A DNA stretch of 32,738 bases, from contig JBMOMT010000004.1 of assembly GCA_049324835.1 (NCBI GenBank), positions 1-32,738 of the forward strand. The letters run 5' to 3'. Positions within the stretch are counted from its first letter, which is position 1; each line of letters opens with the position of its first letter. Positions 1-7,257 of this stretch are shown here, piece after piece. The position numbers were made by a program, and so were the translations under genes. The DNA is from JBMOMT01 sp049324835. GTDB lineage: Bacteria > Chloroflexota > Anaerolineae > CAYNKW01. A model generated the notes under the pieces. It was not told the DNA's origin, ran no database searches, and was given only the letters and a program-made list of their open reading frames with translations.

Positions 1-2
1 AA

Positions 3-119
3 GCCTATCGCCTGAGCACAGGAACCTCCTGGTTTGAAGCCAAGATGCGGATTATTCGAGATGCCATTCGTGCCTATCTGGCTCATCCTGAGTACACCCT
101 GCCACTTTCAACTGCGTAA
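3..119 (+). CDS. 3' end of an unidentified gene (partial)
   Basis: The frame is open from the window edge and ends at a TAA at 117-119, giving the last 38 residues of a protein that begins outside the window. The visible tail contains a basic-amphipathic stretch (EAKMRIIRDAIRAYL) and ends in PLSTA. No family is recognisable from so short a tail; a transposase or other DNA-binding protein is possible but not supported. It runs towards the anti-sigma factor gene, so the two are convergent with about 100 bp between them. Confidence 0.45.
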   Translation, partial: AYRLSTGTSWFEAKMRIIRDAIRAYLAHPEYTLPLSTA

Positions 120-147
120 CTTCTAATATGTTCATAGTCAGCACGTA

Positions 148-164
148 ACGGCGTGGAGCGCCGT
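148..164. other. Short hairpin between convergent genes
   Basis: ACGGCG (148-153) and CGCCGT (159-164) form a perfect 6-bp stem with a 5-nt loop. It lies just past the stop of the partial plus-strand gene and before the end of the convergent anti-sigma gene. There is no T-tract on either side, so it is at best a weak terminator-like structure. Confidence 0.25.
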
Positions 165-216
165 AAGACGCCACTCCGCTCTATTGCGTGGCTCACTACG
201 AACCTCCTTGGATCGT

Positions 217-780
217 TTATCTACGAACCGGCTGGTAGGCGCGCATGCGGCGCAGTACCAGTCGAGACGAAAGCAGTGTCAACAGTATCACAGCCAGCAT
301 GTAGAGCAGCAAGACCGGCCCGCCGGCCAGATCGAACAGCGAGCCGAACAGCAGCATCAGGGCCTCACCCACCGCCAGAGCTACGTCGGCGAGCTGACCG
401 AACCAGCCCTTGATGCCATCCCACAACGAGGGCTGCTGCACCAGCGGCCACAGCCTGATGAGTACACCCGCCAGCGACGAAAGCCCCACTGTGACCAGCG
501 CCAGCGCGCCCACCACCAGCGAGGCCGCGCCCAGTACCTCGCGCCGCCACGCCGATCTCTCGACTGCCAGGCGCTGCTCCAGGCGAGCCACAAAACCTGC
601 CGGAACGGCAACCAGCGGCTGTTCGGCCAGCAGATCCGAGACGAATTGCATCGCCGCCCACTGAGCCTGACAGACGGCGCAGGTCTGGAGGTGGGCCAGC
701 AGGGCCTGTTCCTCCTCCGGTTTGAGCAGATTATCCAGTTTCAACGACATCCAACCGTGGTAGACCTGGCAATTGGTCAT
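217..780 (-). CDS. Anti-sigma factor, zinc-finger (zf-HC2) type, membrane protein
   Basis: A 187-residue protein that probably binds and inactivates the ECF sigma factor encoded just upstream. The N-terminal domain has the HxxxCxxC signature of zinc-binding anti-sigma domains (H30, C34, C37), with C4 as a likely fourth ligand. Two hydrophobic segments follow, at about residues 84-108 and 153-175, separated by an amphipathic stretch. The protein should therefore hold its N-terminal domain in the cytoplasm and be anchored in the membrane, ending in a basic cytoplasmic or periplasmic tail. The start is supported by GAGGTGA 7 nt upstream of the ATG. Only 31 bp separate it from the sigma gene stop, so the two are almost certainly co-transcribed. 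The inducing signal cannot be read from the sequence. Confidence 0.85.
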   Translation of the reverse strand: MTNCQVYHGWMSLKLDNLLKPEEEQALLAHLQTCAVCQAQWAAMQFVSDLLAEQPLVAVPAGFVARLEQRLAVERSAWRREVLGAASLVVGALALVTVGLSSLAGVLIRLWPLVQQPSLWDGIKGWFGQLADVALAVGEALMLLFGSLFDLAGGPVLLLYMLAVILLTLLSSRLVLRRMRAYQPVRR

Positions 781-811
781 TGCACTGTCACCTCTTTCTA
801 GGCTTGCTGCC

Positions 812-1390
812 TCAGGCAGCAGCAGCGAACTGCGGGATGAGGCCGGGCATGGTCTCGCGCGCCGATTGGGCCATCATCTGCCGCGCCCGGAAGAGCCGCG
901 ATTTGATGGCGCTCTCGGTGGTTTCCAGCATCGTGGCGATCTCGCTGTAGGACAGATCGTACCAATAACGTAGCACCACCGCCGCCCGGTAATCTTCGGG
1001 CAGTGTATCCAGCAGCCGTTGAACCTGCGTCTCCTTTTGGTCACGGGCAATGGCGTCTTCGGGCTGTTCTTCGTTGGAGGCCAGGTGGCCGGTAAAAGCC
1101 ACGTCTTCCAGCGAGAGCAGTGTCATCCGCCGCCGCCGCAGCCGGTCGATGCAATAGTGCGATGCAATAGACAGCAGCCACGAAGAGAATTTGCGGGCCG
1201 GGTCGTAGGTGTGTATGCGTGTGTAGACCCGAATAAACGTCTCTTGGGCGGCATCTTCCGCTTCGGTAGAGTTGCCCAACATGCGGTACGCCAGGTTGTA
1301 AACCGGCTTCTGGTAGGCTTCTACCAGACGACTAAAGGCTTCTGTGTCGCCCCCACGGGCGAGCAAGACCCATTCGTGTTCTTGATCCAT
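812..1390 (-). CDS. ECF-family RNA polymerase sigma factor
   Basis: A 192-residue sigma-70 family protein of ECF type, with only regions 2 and 4. Region 2 (about residues 20-90) includes the core-binding/-10-recognition stretch AEDAAQETFIRVY and the basic CIDRLRRRR end. Region 4 (about 125-178) has LPEDYRAAVVLRYWYDLSY followed by the helix-turn-helix EIATMLETTESAIKSRLFRAR. The ATG at 1390 is preferred over an in-frame TTG at 1396, because GAGGGAG sits at a normal distance from the ATG but abuts the TTG. The gene heads an operon with the zinc-finger anti-sigma factor and lies behind a candidate ECF promoter, which suggests autoregulation. The targets of the sigma factor are unknown. Confidence 0.93.
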   Translation of the reverse strand: MDQEHEWVLLARGGDTEAFSRLVEAYQKPVYNLAYRMLGNSTEAEDAAQETFIRVYTRIHTYDPARKFSSWLLSIASHYCIDRLRRRRMTLLSLEDVAFTGHLASNEEQPEDAIARDQKETQVQRLLDTLPEDYRAAVVLRYWYDLSYSEIATMLETTESAIKSRLFRARQMMAQSARETMPGLIPQFAAAA

Positions 1391-1416
1391 GCCCAACTCC
1401 CTCGTTCGTAACAGTC

Positions 1417-1445
1417 AATACGCAGGCCTGGTATCAAAGGTTTCA
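1417..1445 (-). promoter_or_regulatory. Candidate ECF-type promoter for the sigma/anti-sigma operon
   Basis: Read on the minus strand, TGAAAC (1440-1445) is followed after 17 nt by CGTATT (1417-1422). This matches the TGAAAC / CGTA pattern known for several ECF sigma factors, such as the Bacillus SigW group. Initiation about 7 nt beyond the -10 would leave a short leader carrying the GAGGGAG ribosome site before the ATG at 1390. Assigning it to the sigma factor encoded here is an inference from position. Confidence 0.55.
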
Positions 1446-1447
1446 CA

Positions 1448-1484
1448 CGAAAAAGGGGCGAGCCACCGACTCGCCCCTTTTTCG
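1448..1484 (-). terminator. Strong intrinsic terminator after the dehydratase gene
   Basis: A perfect 15-bp inverted repeat (1448-1462 with 1470-1484) has a 7-nt loop. The stem is a GGGGCGAG core flanked by A5/T5, so the transcript ends in a U-run on either strand. It begins 8 bp beyond the stop of the 1493-2701 gene and directly precedes the sigma promoter, insulating the sigma operon from dehydratase transcription. Confidence 0.88.
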
Positions 1485-1492
1485 TATCACTT

Positions 1493-2701
1493 TTATCCCC
1501 CCAGCATCTCTAAAAAGGCCTCCACCCGCGTACGAACGGCCCCCTCGGCGTAGGCGCGGGTGTCGCACATATCGGCTTCCAGGATGATGGCCGGCACGCC
1601 GGCGCGTTCCATGAGCGCCAGGCGGAAATCGTGCTGGCCCAGCGAGTAGGGTTTACAACTGCGGTTGGCGTGCAGCACCGCGCCGTCGATGGCAAAACGC
1701 CCGGCCATGGCCACCATCATCTCCAGCCGGGCCTGGACGCTCAGGTTGATGTACACCGAGGTATAGGCTCGCGCCAGCCCCTCGATGGGGTCATCGGCCT
1801 CGATGCCCATGCTCCAGGCGTGGGTGTAGGTATCGCATACGAAACAGGCGCCGGCCCGCGAAAAGAGGTGGTAAAAACGAAACAGCCCCGGCCAGATGGC
1901 GATATTGTCCCACAGCAGCCGGTAGCGCTCTTCCGGCACTGCGCCCAGCCCCTGGGCCAGCCGCTCTTCCACCTCGGCTTTGAGCTTGCGGTAATGATCG
2001 ACGCACTGTTTGGTGCCGCGTAACACCACGATGGGCGCCATCTGGGTGAACAGGTCGGGCGCGTTGAGCGGCGAGGGTCGGTGGGCGCACAGCTCGCGGA
2101 TCTCGCGCCACAGGCTCACGGCCTGGTTGGAAAGCTCTAGCGTCTGCTGAAACTTTTTGTCCTTCAGTTTACGGCCCGTCTGTTTTTCGGCCCAGGCGAT
2201 GAGAGCCTCCATCTGCGCCGCCACGTAACTCACGGCCTCGGCCTCCAGGGCCGCGCCGTGCTGGTAGGGCGCATCGAGCACGAACAGCGGCGCGTGGAAA
2301 TGATCCGCCAGGGCCTCGTACCACTTGATCACCGTGCCGCAGATGTTGTTGCTGGCGACGAGAAAATCGGGCCGGGGCAGGCCCTTCATGGGGGCTTTGT
2401 CTGGGGCATAGACGGAGCCGAGATGGCCGGTGACGTAGGAGCACAGATCGGGCGAATAGCCGCGCGCCTCGGCTTCCTCGATGAGCGGCACGGCGGCCCG
2501 CTGCGCGCCCAGAATCGCGCCGTAATTCTCCGGGTAAAGAGGCAGCACACCCAGCGCTGCCAGCACCTCCACCGGCGCGCCGCTGCTCACCCAGGCCACC
2601 GGCTGCAGGCGGCTGGCGATTTTCATCCTGGCGTAATAGGCCGTCATCATGCGGCTGAGGTCTTGAGCCACTTTGAGTTTACGATAGGATTTTTGGGTCA
2701 C
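1493..2701 (-). CDS. 2-hydroxyacyl-CoA dehydratase / benzoyl-CoA reductase family subunit (HgdB-like)
   Basis: A 402-residue protein of the HGD-D family, whose members hold a [4Fe-4S] cluster and work as a two-subunit complex in radical dehydration of 2-hydroxyacyl-CoA or in aromatic-ring reduction. Family features seen are the N-terminal GAPVEVLAALGVLPLYPEN, the cysteines in DLCSYVTG (C87), NNICGT (C121) and RSCKPYS (C349), and the C-terminal LEADMCDTR...TRVEAFLEML. These three cysteines are the likely cluster ligands. The GTG at 2701 is chosen because GAGGAGG lies 5 nt upstream; the in-frame ATG at 2725 would place that ribosome site inside the coding region. The partner is the paralogue at 3007-4137. 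No activator ATPase (HgdC type) is in the window. The substrate cannot be named from the sequence. Confidence 0.85.
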   Translation of the reverse strand: MTQKSYRKLKVAQDLSRMMTAYYARMKIASRLQPVAWVSSGAPVEVLAALGVLPLYPENYGAILGAQRAAVPLIEEAEARGYSPDLCSYVTGHLGSVYAPDKAPMKGLPRPDFLVASNNICGTVIKWYEALADHFHAPLFVLDAPYQHGAALEAEAVSYVAAQMEALIAWAEKQTGRKLKDKKFQQTLELSNQAVSLWREIRELCAHRPSPLNAPDLFTQMAPIVVLRGTKQCVDHYRKLKAEVEERLAQGLGAVPEERYRLLWDNIAIWPGLFRFYHLFSRAGACFVCDTYTHAWSMGIEADDPIEGLARAYTSVYINLSVQARLEMMVAMAGRFAIDGAVLHANRSCKPYSLGQHDFRLALMERAGVPAIILEADMCDTRAYAEGAVRTRVEAFLEMLGG

Positions 2702-3006
2702 AGTTACCTCCTCGGCCCATTTCATCGCCGAAATAATACAAAGCGTATAGCATTGGCGGCAATCGGTGTTAATCTGCGGCCTGTATCCGGCGCTGAACGA
2801 CGGCTTGGCTTTTTGTCAGTCATTCGGCTCTGCGTGCTCTGTGTCTGTGGTTAATATTTTCCATCCTAACTGGACAACCCGGAACCGTTCGGCTGAGCTC
2901 ACGCCGGAACCAAAAAGATAACCACCGAGACACCAAGTCGCCAAGAAAAAAGGTTTTGTGTCTTGGTGTCCTGGTGGTGTATTTTTTTGCCGGGCGTGCA
3001 AGAATT
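2702..3006. other. Repeat-bearing spacer between the two dehydratase genes
   Basis: This 305-bp non-coding gap holds a half-repeat at about 2826-2860 (GCTCTGCGTGCTCTGTG followed by TCTGTGGTTAA) and a full copy of the dispersed repeat at 2862-2978. A 64-codon frame across it only reads through repeat sequence. No convincing promoter was seen for the downstream dehydratase gene, so co-transcription across the repeat is plausible. Confidence 0.5.
2862..2978 (+). repeat. Dispersed extragenic repeat, copy 1
   Basis: The element starts with CATCCTAAC (2862-2870), has CCGGAACCAAAAAG (2904-2917), then an imperfect inverted repeat whose arms are ACCACCGAGACACCAAG (2921-2937) and CTTGGTGTCCTGGTGGT (2962-2978). 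The same boxes occur in inverted orientation near 32532-32622. A T-run follows at 2982-2988, so the hairpin could terminate plus-strand transcripts. Function unknown. Confidence 0.6.
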
Positions 3007-4137
3007 TCATTGATGAGGAACTAACATCTCGATGAAGGCCTGCAGGCGAGTGCGGATCTGGCCGGACACCTGGGCCTGCTCCAGTTCCACCAGCAGATGG
3101 GGCACGCCGGCCCGGTCCAGGGCGTTTTTCAGCGGCACATAATCAAAGCCGTGAGGCTCGCAGAACTTTTGCGGCGCGAAAATCACCCCGGCGGCGGCCC
3201 GCTGCCGCACCAGGGCCAGCAACGCGTCGTCGCGGCGGCGGCCGGGGTGGGTCTTGGCGGCGATGGGCGCCTGAGCCAGATAGCGCCCGGCCAGCGCGGC
3301 CAGTGGATCGCCGCTCTCGGCCGCCAGCCCGGAATAGTGGATGCGCCCCAGGTCCAGCAGATCACCCACCACGCGACCGCCGGCCTCGGCCACCGCCTGG
3401 TAGAGGGTGGTATCGTCCAGGTGCGCGCCGACCACGACCAGCCGCGGCGCGTCCGGGGCCACAGGGCTGTCTGCCGCCTCCAGAGCGGCCACCAGAGCCG
3501 CCAGCAGGTCGCGGTAGGTTTCCGGCGGCGACAGGTGCCCGGCGCGCAGGGCGGCCAGCAGCGCCGCGGAGGGCAGGCGGTCGCTCAGGGTGTAGAGGCG
3601 CGAGACCAGGCCGCGAACCTGGTTGTACAGGACGATGCTGGCCCGGAGATCGGCGTCGGTCACGGGATGGCCGGCCAGCGCGCTCACCTGCGCGCAAAAG
3701 CGGGCCAGCGAGGCCGCCAGAAACGCGGGCGCGCCGGCGGCGCTCAGATCGACCGGCGCGCCCAGGGTGAGCACCGGCACGGCCGGCACAGCCAGCCGCC
3801 AGATATCGGCCAGGGCCTGGGCGGAATCGCAGGTGTGGGCCAGGGCCATGCCGGCCAGGAAATCCAGATCGCCGGCCATGGCCTGATCCAGCGCGCTGCG
3901 CACCAGCCAGCAGGTAAAACCGGGCAGGCGCGTTTCGGCGCGCTGGGGCGGGCGGCGGCAGCCAAAGACGTGCAGCGGCGTGAAACCGGCGGCGTGCAAA
4001 ATCTCGCCGGGCACGTGGGTGTTTAGATAACCAAAGGGCCTCGCCTGTGGAAAACGCTCCGGCCAGCGGGCCAGCGGCCAGGTCTCAATCTCGCACAACG
4101 TTGCGACGATCCCGGTCAGTTCACTCGAATCAGACAC
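3007..4137 (-). CDS. 2-hydroxyacyl-CoA dehydratase / benzoyl-CoA reductase family subunit (second, paralogous subunit)
   Basis: A 376-residue HGD-D family protein, a distant paralogue of the neighbour at 1493-2701 and its likely partner in a heterodimer. Family signs are VPGEILHAAGFTPLHVFG near the N-terminus, candidate cluster cysteines in GFTCWLVRS (C76), HTCDSAQ (C103) and QKFCEPHGFDY (C326), and the C-terminal LLVELEQAQVSGQIRTRLQAFIEML. The GTG at 4137 is preferred because GGAGG precedes it by 5 nt. The in-frame ATG at 4176 lies only 2 nt from a TATAAT box, so it would have essentially no leader. It is first in its transcription unit, with the other subunit 305 bp downstream. The substrate is unknown. 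Confidence 0.83.
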   Translation of the reverse strand: MSDSSELTGIVATLCEIETWPLARWPERFPQARPFGYLNTHVPGEILHAAGFTPLHVFGCRRPPQRAETRLPGFTCWLVRSALDQAMAGDLDFLAGMALAHTCDSAQALADIWRLAVPAVPVLTLGAPVDLSAAGAPAFLAASLARFCAQVSALAGHPVTDADLRASIVLYNQVRGLVSRLYTLSDRLPSAALLAALRAGHLSPPETYRDLLAALVAALEAADSPVAPDAPRLVVVGAHLDDTTLYQAVAEAGGRVVGDLLDLGRIHYSGLAAESGDPLAALAGRYLAQAPIAAKTHPGRRRDDALLALVRQRAAAGVIFAPQKFCEPHGFDYVPLKNALDRAGVPHLLVELEQAQVSGQIRTRLQAFIEMLVPHQ

Positions 4138-4178
4138 ATTGCCCTCCAGGCTCGCAGGTTTCACGCCTTGCGCCATCC

Positions 4179-4187
4179 ATTATACCA
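4179..4187 (-). promoter_or_regulatory. Extended -10 promoter for the dehydratase genes
   Basis: On the minus strand TGG-TATAAT gives a perfect -10 hexamer with the extended TGn motif. No clear -35 is visible 16-18 bp upstream, which an extended -10 can tolerate. Transcription would start near 4172, about 35 nt before the GTG start at 4137. Confidence 0.45.
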
Positions 4188-4277
4188 CAGATCGTGTCCA
4201 GGAGCAGCGATGGCGCGAACCGTCGCTGCGAGGGTGATGGCTGGAATCGGTATGCCTGGCTGCTTTTTGTCGAGGGC

Positions 4278-4306
4278 TTGCAAAAGCGGCTGTTTTGTGC
4301 TAAAGT
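4278..4306 (+). promoter_or_regulatory. Candidate housekeeping promoter for the large histidine kinase
   Basis: TTGCAA (4278-4283) and TAAAGT (4301-4306) are separated by 17 bp, and the -10 is preceded by TGC, an extended -10 feature. Both hexamers match the sigma-70 consensus at four of six positions. It lies about 65 bp upstream of the kinase ATG and diverges from the dehydratase promoter. Confidence 0.4.
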
Positions 4307-4371
4307 AAGGCCAATGGGGGCGCGAGCTGTTGGAGCCATCGGCCATCGTCGACAGAGTCTAGCGAGGAATT

Positions 4372-7107
4372 ATGCTGGCTCAACTAGCGGACGTTCTGGA
4401 AAAAAGGACGGCGGCAATCCAGGAAAAATGGCAAGCCAGAGCCCAGGTGGAGGGATACCACGACGGGGTGGTGATTCATGCTGACACCTGGTCGGCCTTG
4501 CTGGACGCCCTGCGCGCCGAGGACTTGCTGGCCCTGCGGCAACGCCTGAGTGATGCGATTCACCAGCGCATCACCAGCGGCACCAGCACACGCCGCCAGT
4601 TCATGGACGAAACGTTGGCCCAGTTCGAGATCATCGCCGACGAGTTGTTTCTCCATGCCGGGAACAACGAAACCGCACTGGCCGATCTGTGGCGGGCGCT
4701 GAGTTTCCTGCAGGCCGAGGTGACTTTTTCTTTCTCCGAAAGTTATCTCCAGGCGGCCCGGCGAAGGTCGGGACGAACCATGCACACGGCCATGTTGCGT
4801 CAGGAGCAGCGTGAGATCAGGGCGCTGCAAGAGGCCACCGAGGCGGTGCAATCCACGCTGGATCTCTCAGAGGTGCTGAACAAGATCGTCAATAGCGTGG
4901 TGAGTGGTCTGGGTTATCTGGCTGCTTTGCTGGCGGTGGTGGACAAACAGGCCGGAAGCCTGCCGGTGCGGGCCGTGGCCGTGGAGGATCGTCTGCGCCG
5001 ACTGAGCCCACACCTGTTGGGTTCGGATCGATCTGAGGCCAGTGTGCCTCTTTCACAGATGGATAACCTGGCCGTACACTCGGCGCTCGCCGGACAAACC
5101 ATGGTCACCAGCCGCCTGTACGACGTATTTCGCCCCCTGGTGCCGGCCCTCACCTGCGACGCCGTGCAAAAGCTGGCCGGCGTCCGTGCTATCGCCTCCG
5201 TGCCATTGATGGTTCAAGATCACCTGGTGGGTGTGCTTTTGGCCGGCTCTGCGCTGGACGATTTTTCGGCCCGAGAACTGGGCATGCTCCAGACCTTTGC
5301 CCAGCAGGCTGCCACAGCCATAGAGAAGGCCCAACTCTTCGCCGAGACAGCACGCCGTCTGCGCGACGTCACCACACTCTACGATCTGGCCAATCAGGTT
5401 TCTGGCAGCCTGGAGCTGGAGCGGGTGCTACAGACCATCGTCACCTCACTCAAGACGGCCATTGGCTGCCGTGGTTGTGTGCTTTTTCTGCTCGATGACG
5501 ACTCGACGATGCTCGAAATCAAGGCAGCGGCGGGCGTCAAACCCCACTGGCGCCAGGCGGCCCGGCTTCGAAGGGGGGAAGGCATCGCCGGCCGGGTGGT
5601 GGAAAGCGGCCAGCCACTCTACATCGCGGACGTCCGTCTGGAGCCGGGCTACATTTCATTCGACCCCGAAGTGCGCTCCATCCTGGCCGTGCCGATGGTT
5701 GCCCAGGGCCATATCATCGGTTCACTCAACGTGGACGATTCCCGCCCCGACGCGTTTTCACCGGATCTGGAGCAACTGTTGACCATCGCCGCGGCGCAGG
5801 CCGCCGTGGCCATCACCAATGCCAGCCTGTTCGGGCAGACCGTTTCGGAAAAACAGCGCACCGAGGCCATCATCACCCACATGGCCGATGGCCTGCTGAT
5901 GTTGGACGATGCGCTGCGCATCGTGCGCCTGAATCCGGCGCTGGAAGAGATGCTCAAAATATCGGCTGCCGGTGTCCTGGGACAGGTCTTGCCAGAGCTC
6001 AGCGGCATCCCGGCCTACGATGCCTTGCTCTCGATCAGCCGGATCGAATTGTCTCAAGAGGATGCCGAGCAATGGCTGTCGAGCCAATCGCCTCTCCCCT
6101 GCGCCAACTGCATCGTCAGGCTGCCAGCCGCTATCGACGGTAAAGAGGCCAGCCGGGCCGATCCTTCCGCCGGGCCGTGCTCCGAATGTGCCGCTTTTTT
6201 GGAATACGCCGCCATCCATCGCCGGTATGGAGTGATCGCGCGCGAGGTGGCGGTGGGCGACCCCATCGACCGTATCTTTCGCGTCTCTTCGTCGCTGGTA
6301 TCGGATACCAACGGCCGGCCTCTGGGCCAGGTCAAAGTGGTCTACGATGTGACCCGCGAGCGTGAATTGGATCAGATGAAGACCGACTTTGTCTCGATGG
6401 TCTCTCACGAGCTGCGCACGCCGCTCTTTTCGATCCAGGGCTTCATCCGCCTGATCCTGGATGGCCAGGTGCCGGACGATCGGACACGCGCCGAATTCCT
6501 GTCCATCGTCGAGCAGCAGACCATCCACCTGACGGGCATGGTCGACGACTTGCTCAACCTTTCGCGGCTGGAAGCAGGTCTGATCGACCTGGAGTTGGAG
6601 TCGGTCGAGATAGGGGCGTTGGTGCGCCAGGCCCTCACCAAACTGGGCTCACTGGCCCGAAACAAACATCTCTCACTCAGGGCGCACATCGACACCGACG
6701 TGCCGCCGCTCATGGCCGATCGGCGCTGGTTGGAACACGTGTTGACCAATCTGGTGGGTAACGCCATCAAGTTCACCCCGGAAGGGGGACGGGTATGGGT
6801 GCTGACCAAACGCCAGGCGTCGGCGGTGGTGGTGCAGGTGATCGATTCCGGCATCGGCATTCCCCTGGAGGCGCAGAAAAGGCTGTTCACCAAGTTTTAC
6901 CAGGTCGATGGCACGGCCACCCGCAAAGAGCAGGGCACCGGCCTGGGCCTTTACATCGCCCGGCAGATCGTCGAGGCGCACGGCGGCAAGATCTGGGTCA
7001 AGAGTGAGATGGGTAAAGGCAGCGCTTTTTTCTTTTCACTGCCGCTGCCCCCCCCTCAATCACAGGATCAGCCGACCGTCGTCCAGGCCAATGCTGTCGA
7101 TCTGTAA
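4372..7107 (+). CDS. Soluble GAF-GAF-PAS sensor histidine kinase with RsbRD-like N-terminus
   Basis: A 911-residue hybrid sensor without evident membrane segments, so probably cytoplasmic. Order: an alpha-helical N-terminal domain (about 1-135) resembling the RsbRD_N/globin-like sensor fold, a coiled-coil linker, GAF1 (about 160-320), GAF2 (about 345-495), a PAS-like domain (about 500-665), HisKA (about 670-740) with phospho-acceptor H679 in VSHELRTPL, and an ATPase domain (about 780-895). The ATPase boxes are LVGNAIKFTPEGG (N), DSGIGIP (G1), FTKFYQ (F) and GTGLGLYIA (G2), so the kinase looks complete. The PAS region contains a CxxC pair at C577/C580 and another at C603/C606, spaced like a metal or redox site. 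The start follows GCGAGGAA. The receiver protein downstream at 7258 is the obvious partner. Confidence 0.92.
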   Translation: MLAQLADVLEKRTAAIQEKWQARAQVEGYHDGVVIHADTWSALLDALRAEDLLALRQRLSDAIHQRITSGTSTRRQFMDETLAQFEIIADELFLHAGNNETALADLWRALSFLQAEVTFSFSESYLQAARRRSGRTMHTAMLRQEQREIRALQEATEAVQSTLDLSEVLNKIVNSVVSGLGYLAALLAVVDKQAGSLPVRAVAVEDRLRRLSPHLLGSDRSEASVPLSQMDNLAVHSALAGQTMVTSRLYDVFRPLVPALTCDAVQKLAGVRAIASVPLMVQDHLVGVLLAGSALDDFSARELGMLQTFAQQAATAIEKAQLFAETARRLRDVTTLYDLANQVSGSLELERVLQTIVTSLKTAIGCRGCVLFLLDDDSTMLEIKAAAGVKPHWRQAARLRRGEGIAGRVVESGQPLYIADVRLEPGYISFDPEVRSILAVPMVAQGHIIGSLNVDDSRPDAFSPDLEQLLTIAAAQAAVAITNASLFGQTVSEKQRTEAIITHMADGLLMLDDALRIVRLNPALEEMLKISAAGVLGQVLPELSGIPAYDALLSISRIELSQEDAEQWLSSQSPLPCANCIVRLPAAIDGKEASRADPSAGPCSECAAFLEYAAIHRRYGVIAREVAVGDPIDRIFRVSSSLVSDTNGRPLGQVKVVYDVTRERELDQMKTDFVSMVSHELRTPLFSIQGFIRLILDGQVPDDRTRAEFLSIVEQQTIHLTGMVDDLLNLSRLEAGLIDLELESVEIGALVRQALTKLGSLARNKHLSLRAHIDTDVPPLMADRRWLEHVLTNLVGNAIKFTPEGGRVWVLTKRQASAVVVQVIDSGIGIPLEAQKRLFTKFYQVDGTATRKEQGTGLGLYIARQIVEAHGGKIWVKSEMGKGSAFFFSLPLPPPQSQDQPTVVQANAVDL

Positions 7108-7122
7108 ACTGTTGCGCCAGAG

Positions 7123-7151
7123 CTGTTACCGAACTGTTATGATTCTGTCAC
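7123..7151 (+). promoter_or_regulatory. Triple CTGTNA direct repeat, Pho-box-like operator
   Basis: CTGTTAC (7123), CTGTTAT (7134) and CTGTCAC (7145) lie exactly 11 bp apart with 4-bp spacers, the layout of a PhoB binding box (consensus CTGTCAT repeats). A possible -10, TATGCT, lies at 7184-7189, so the distance is longer than in classical PhoB promoters. It is the likely operator of the receiver-ATPase operon. Which OmpR/PhoB-family regulator binds is unknown; none is in the window. Confidence 0.45.
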
Positions 7152-7257
7152 AGGCTGCCGTTTTTGTCGCTGTGTTTTTGTGATATGCTATGGGTAACCC
7201 ATTCCCTCCGGCCCCGGAAGGTAGAGGCTGCGCAGAAAAAGAGAGGTGACGCAAGCT

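Noticed and set aside
2816..3010. A 64-codon minus-strand frame between the dehydratase genes
   Set aside because: It reads through dispersed repeat sequence (HQDTKPFFLATWCLGGY wording), and no ribosome site fits.
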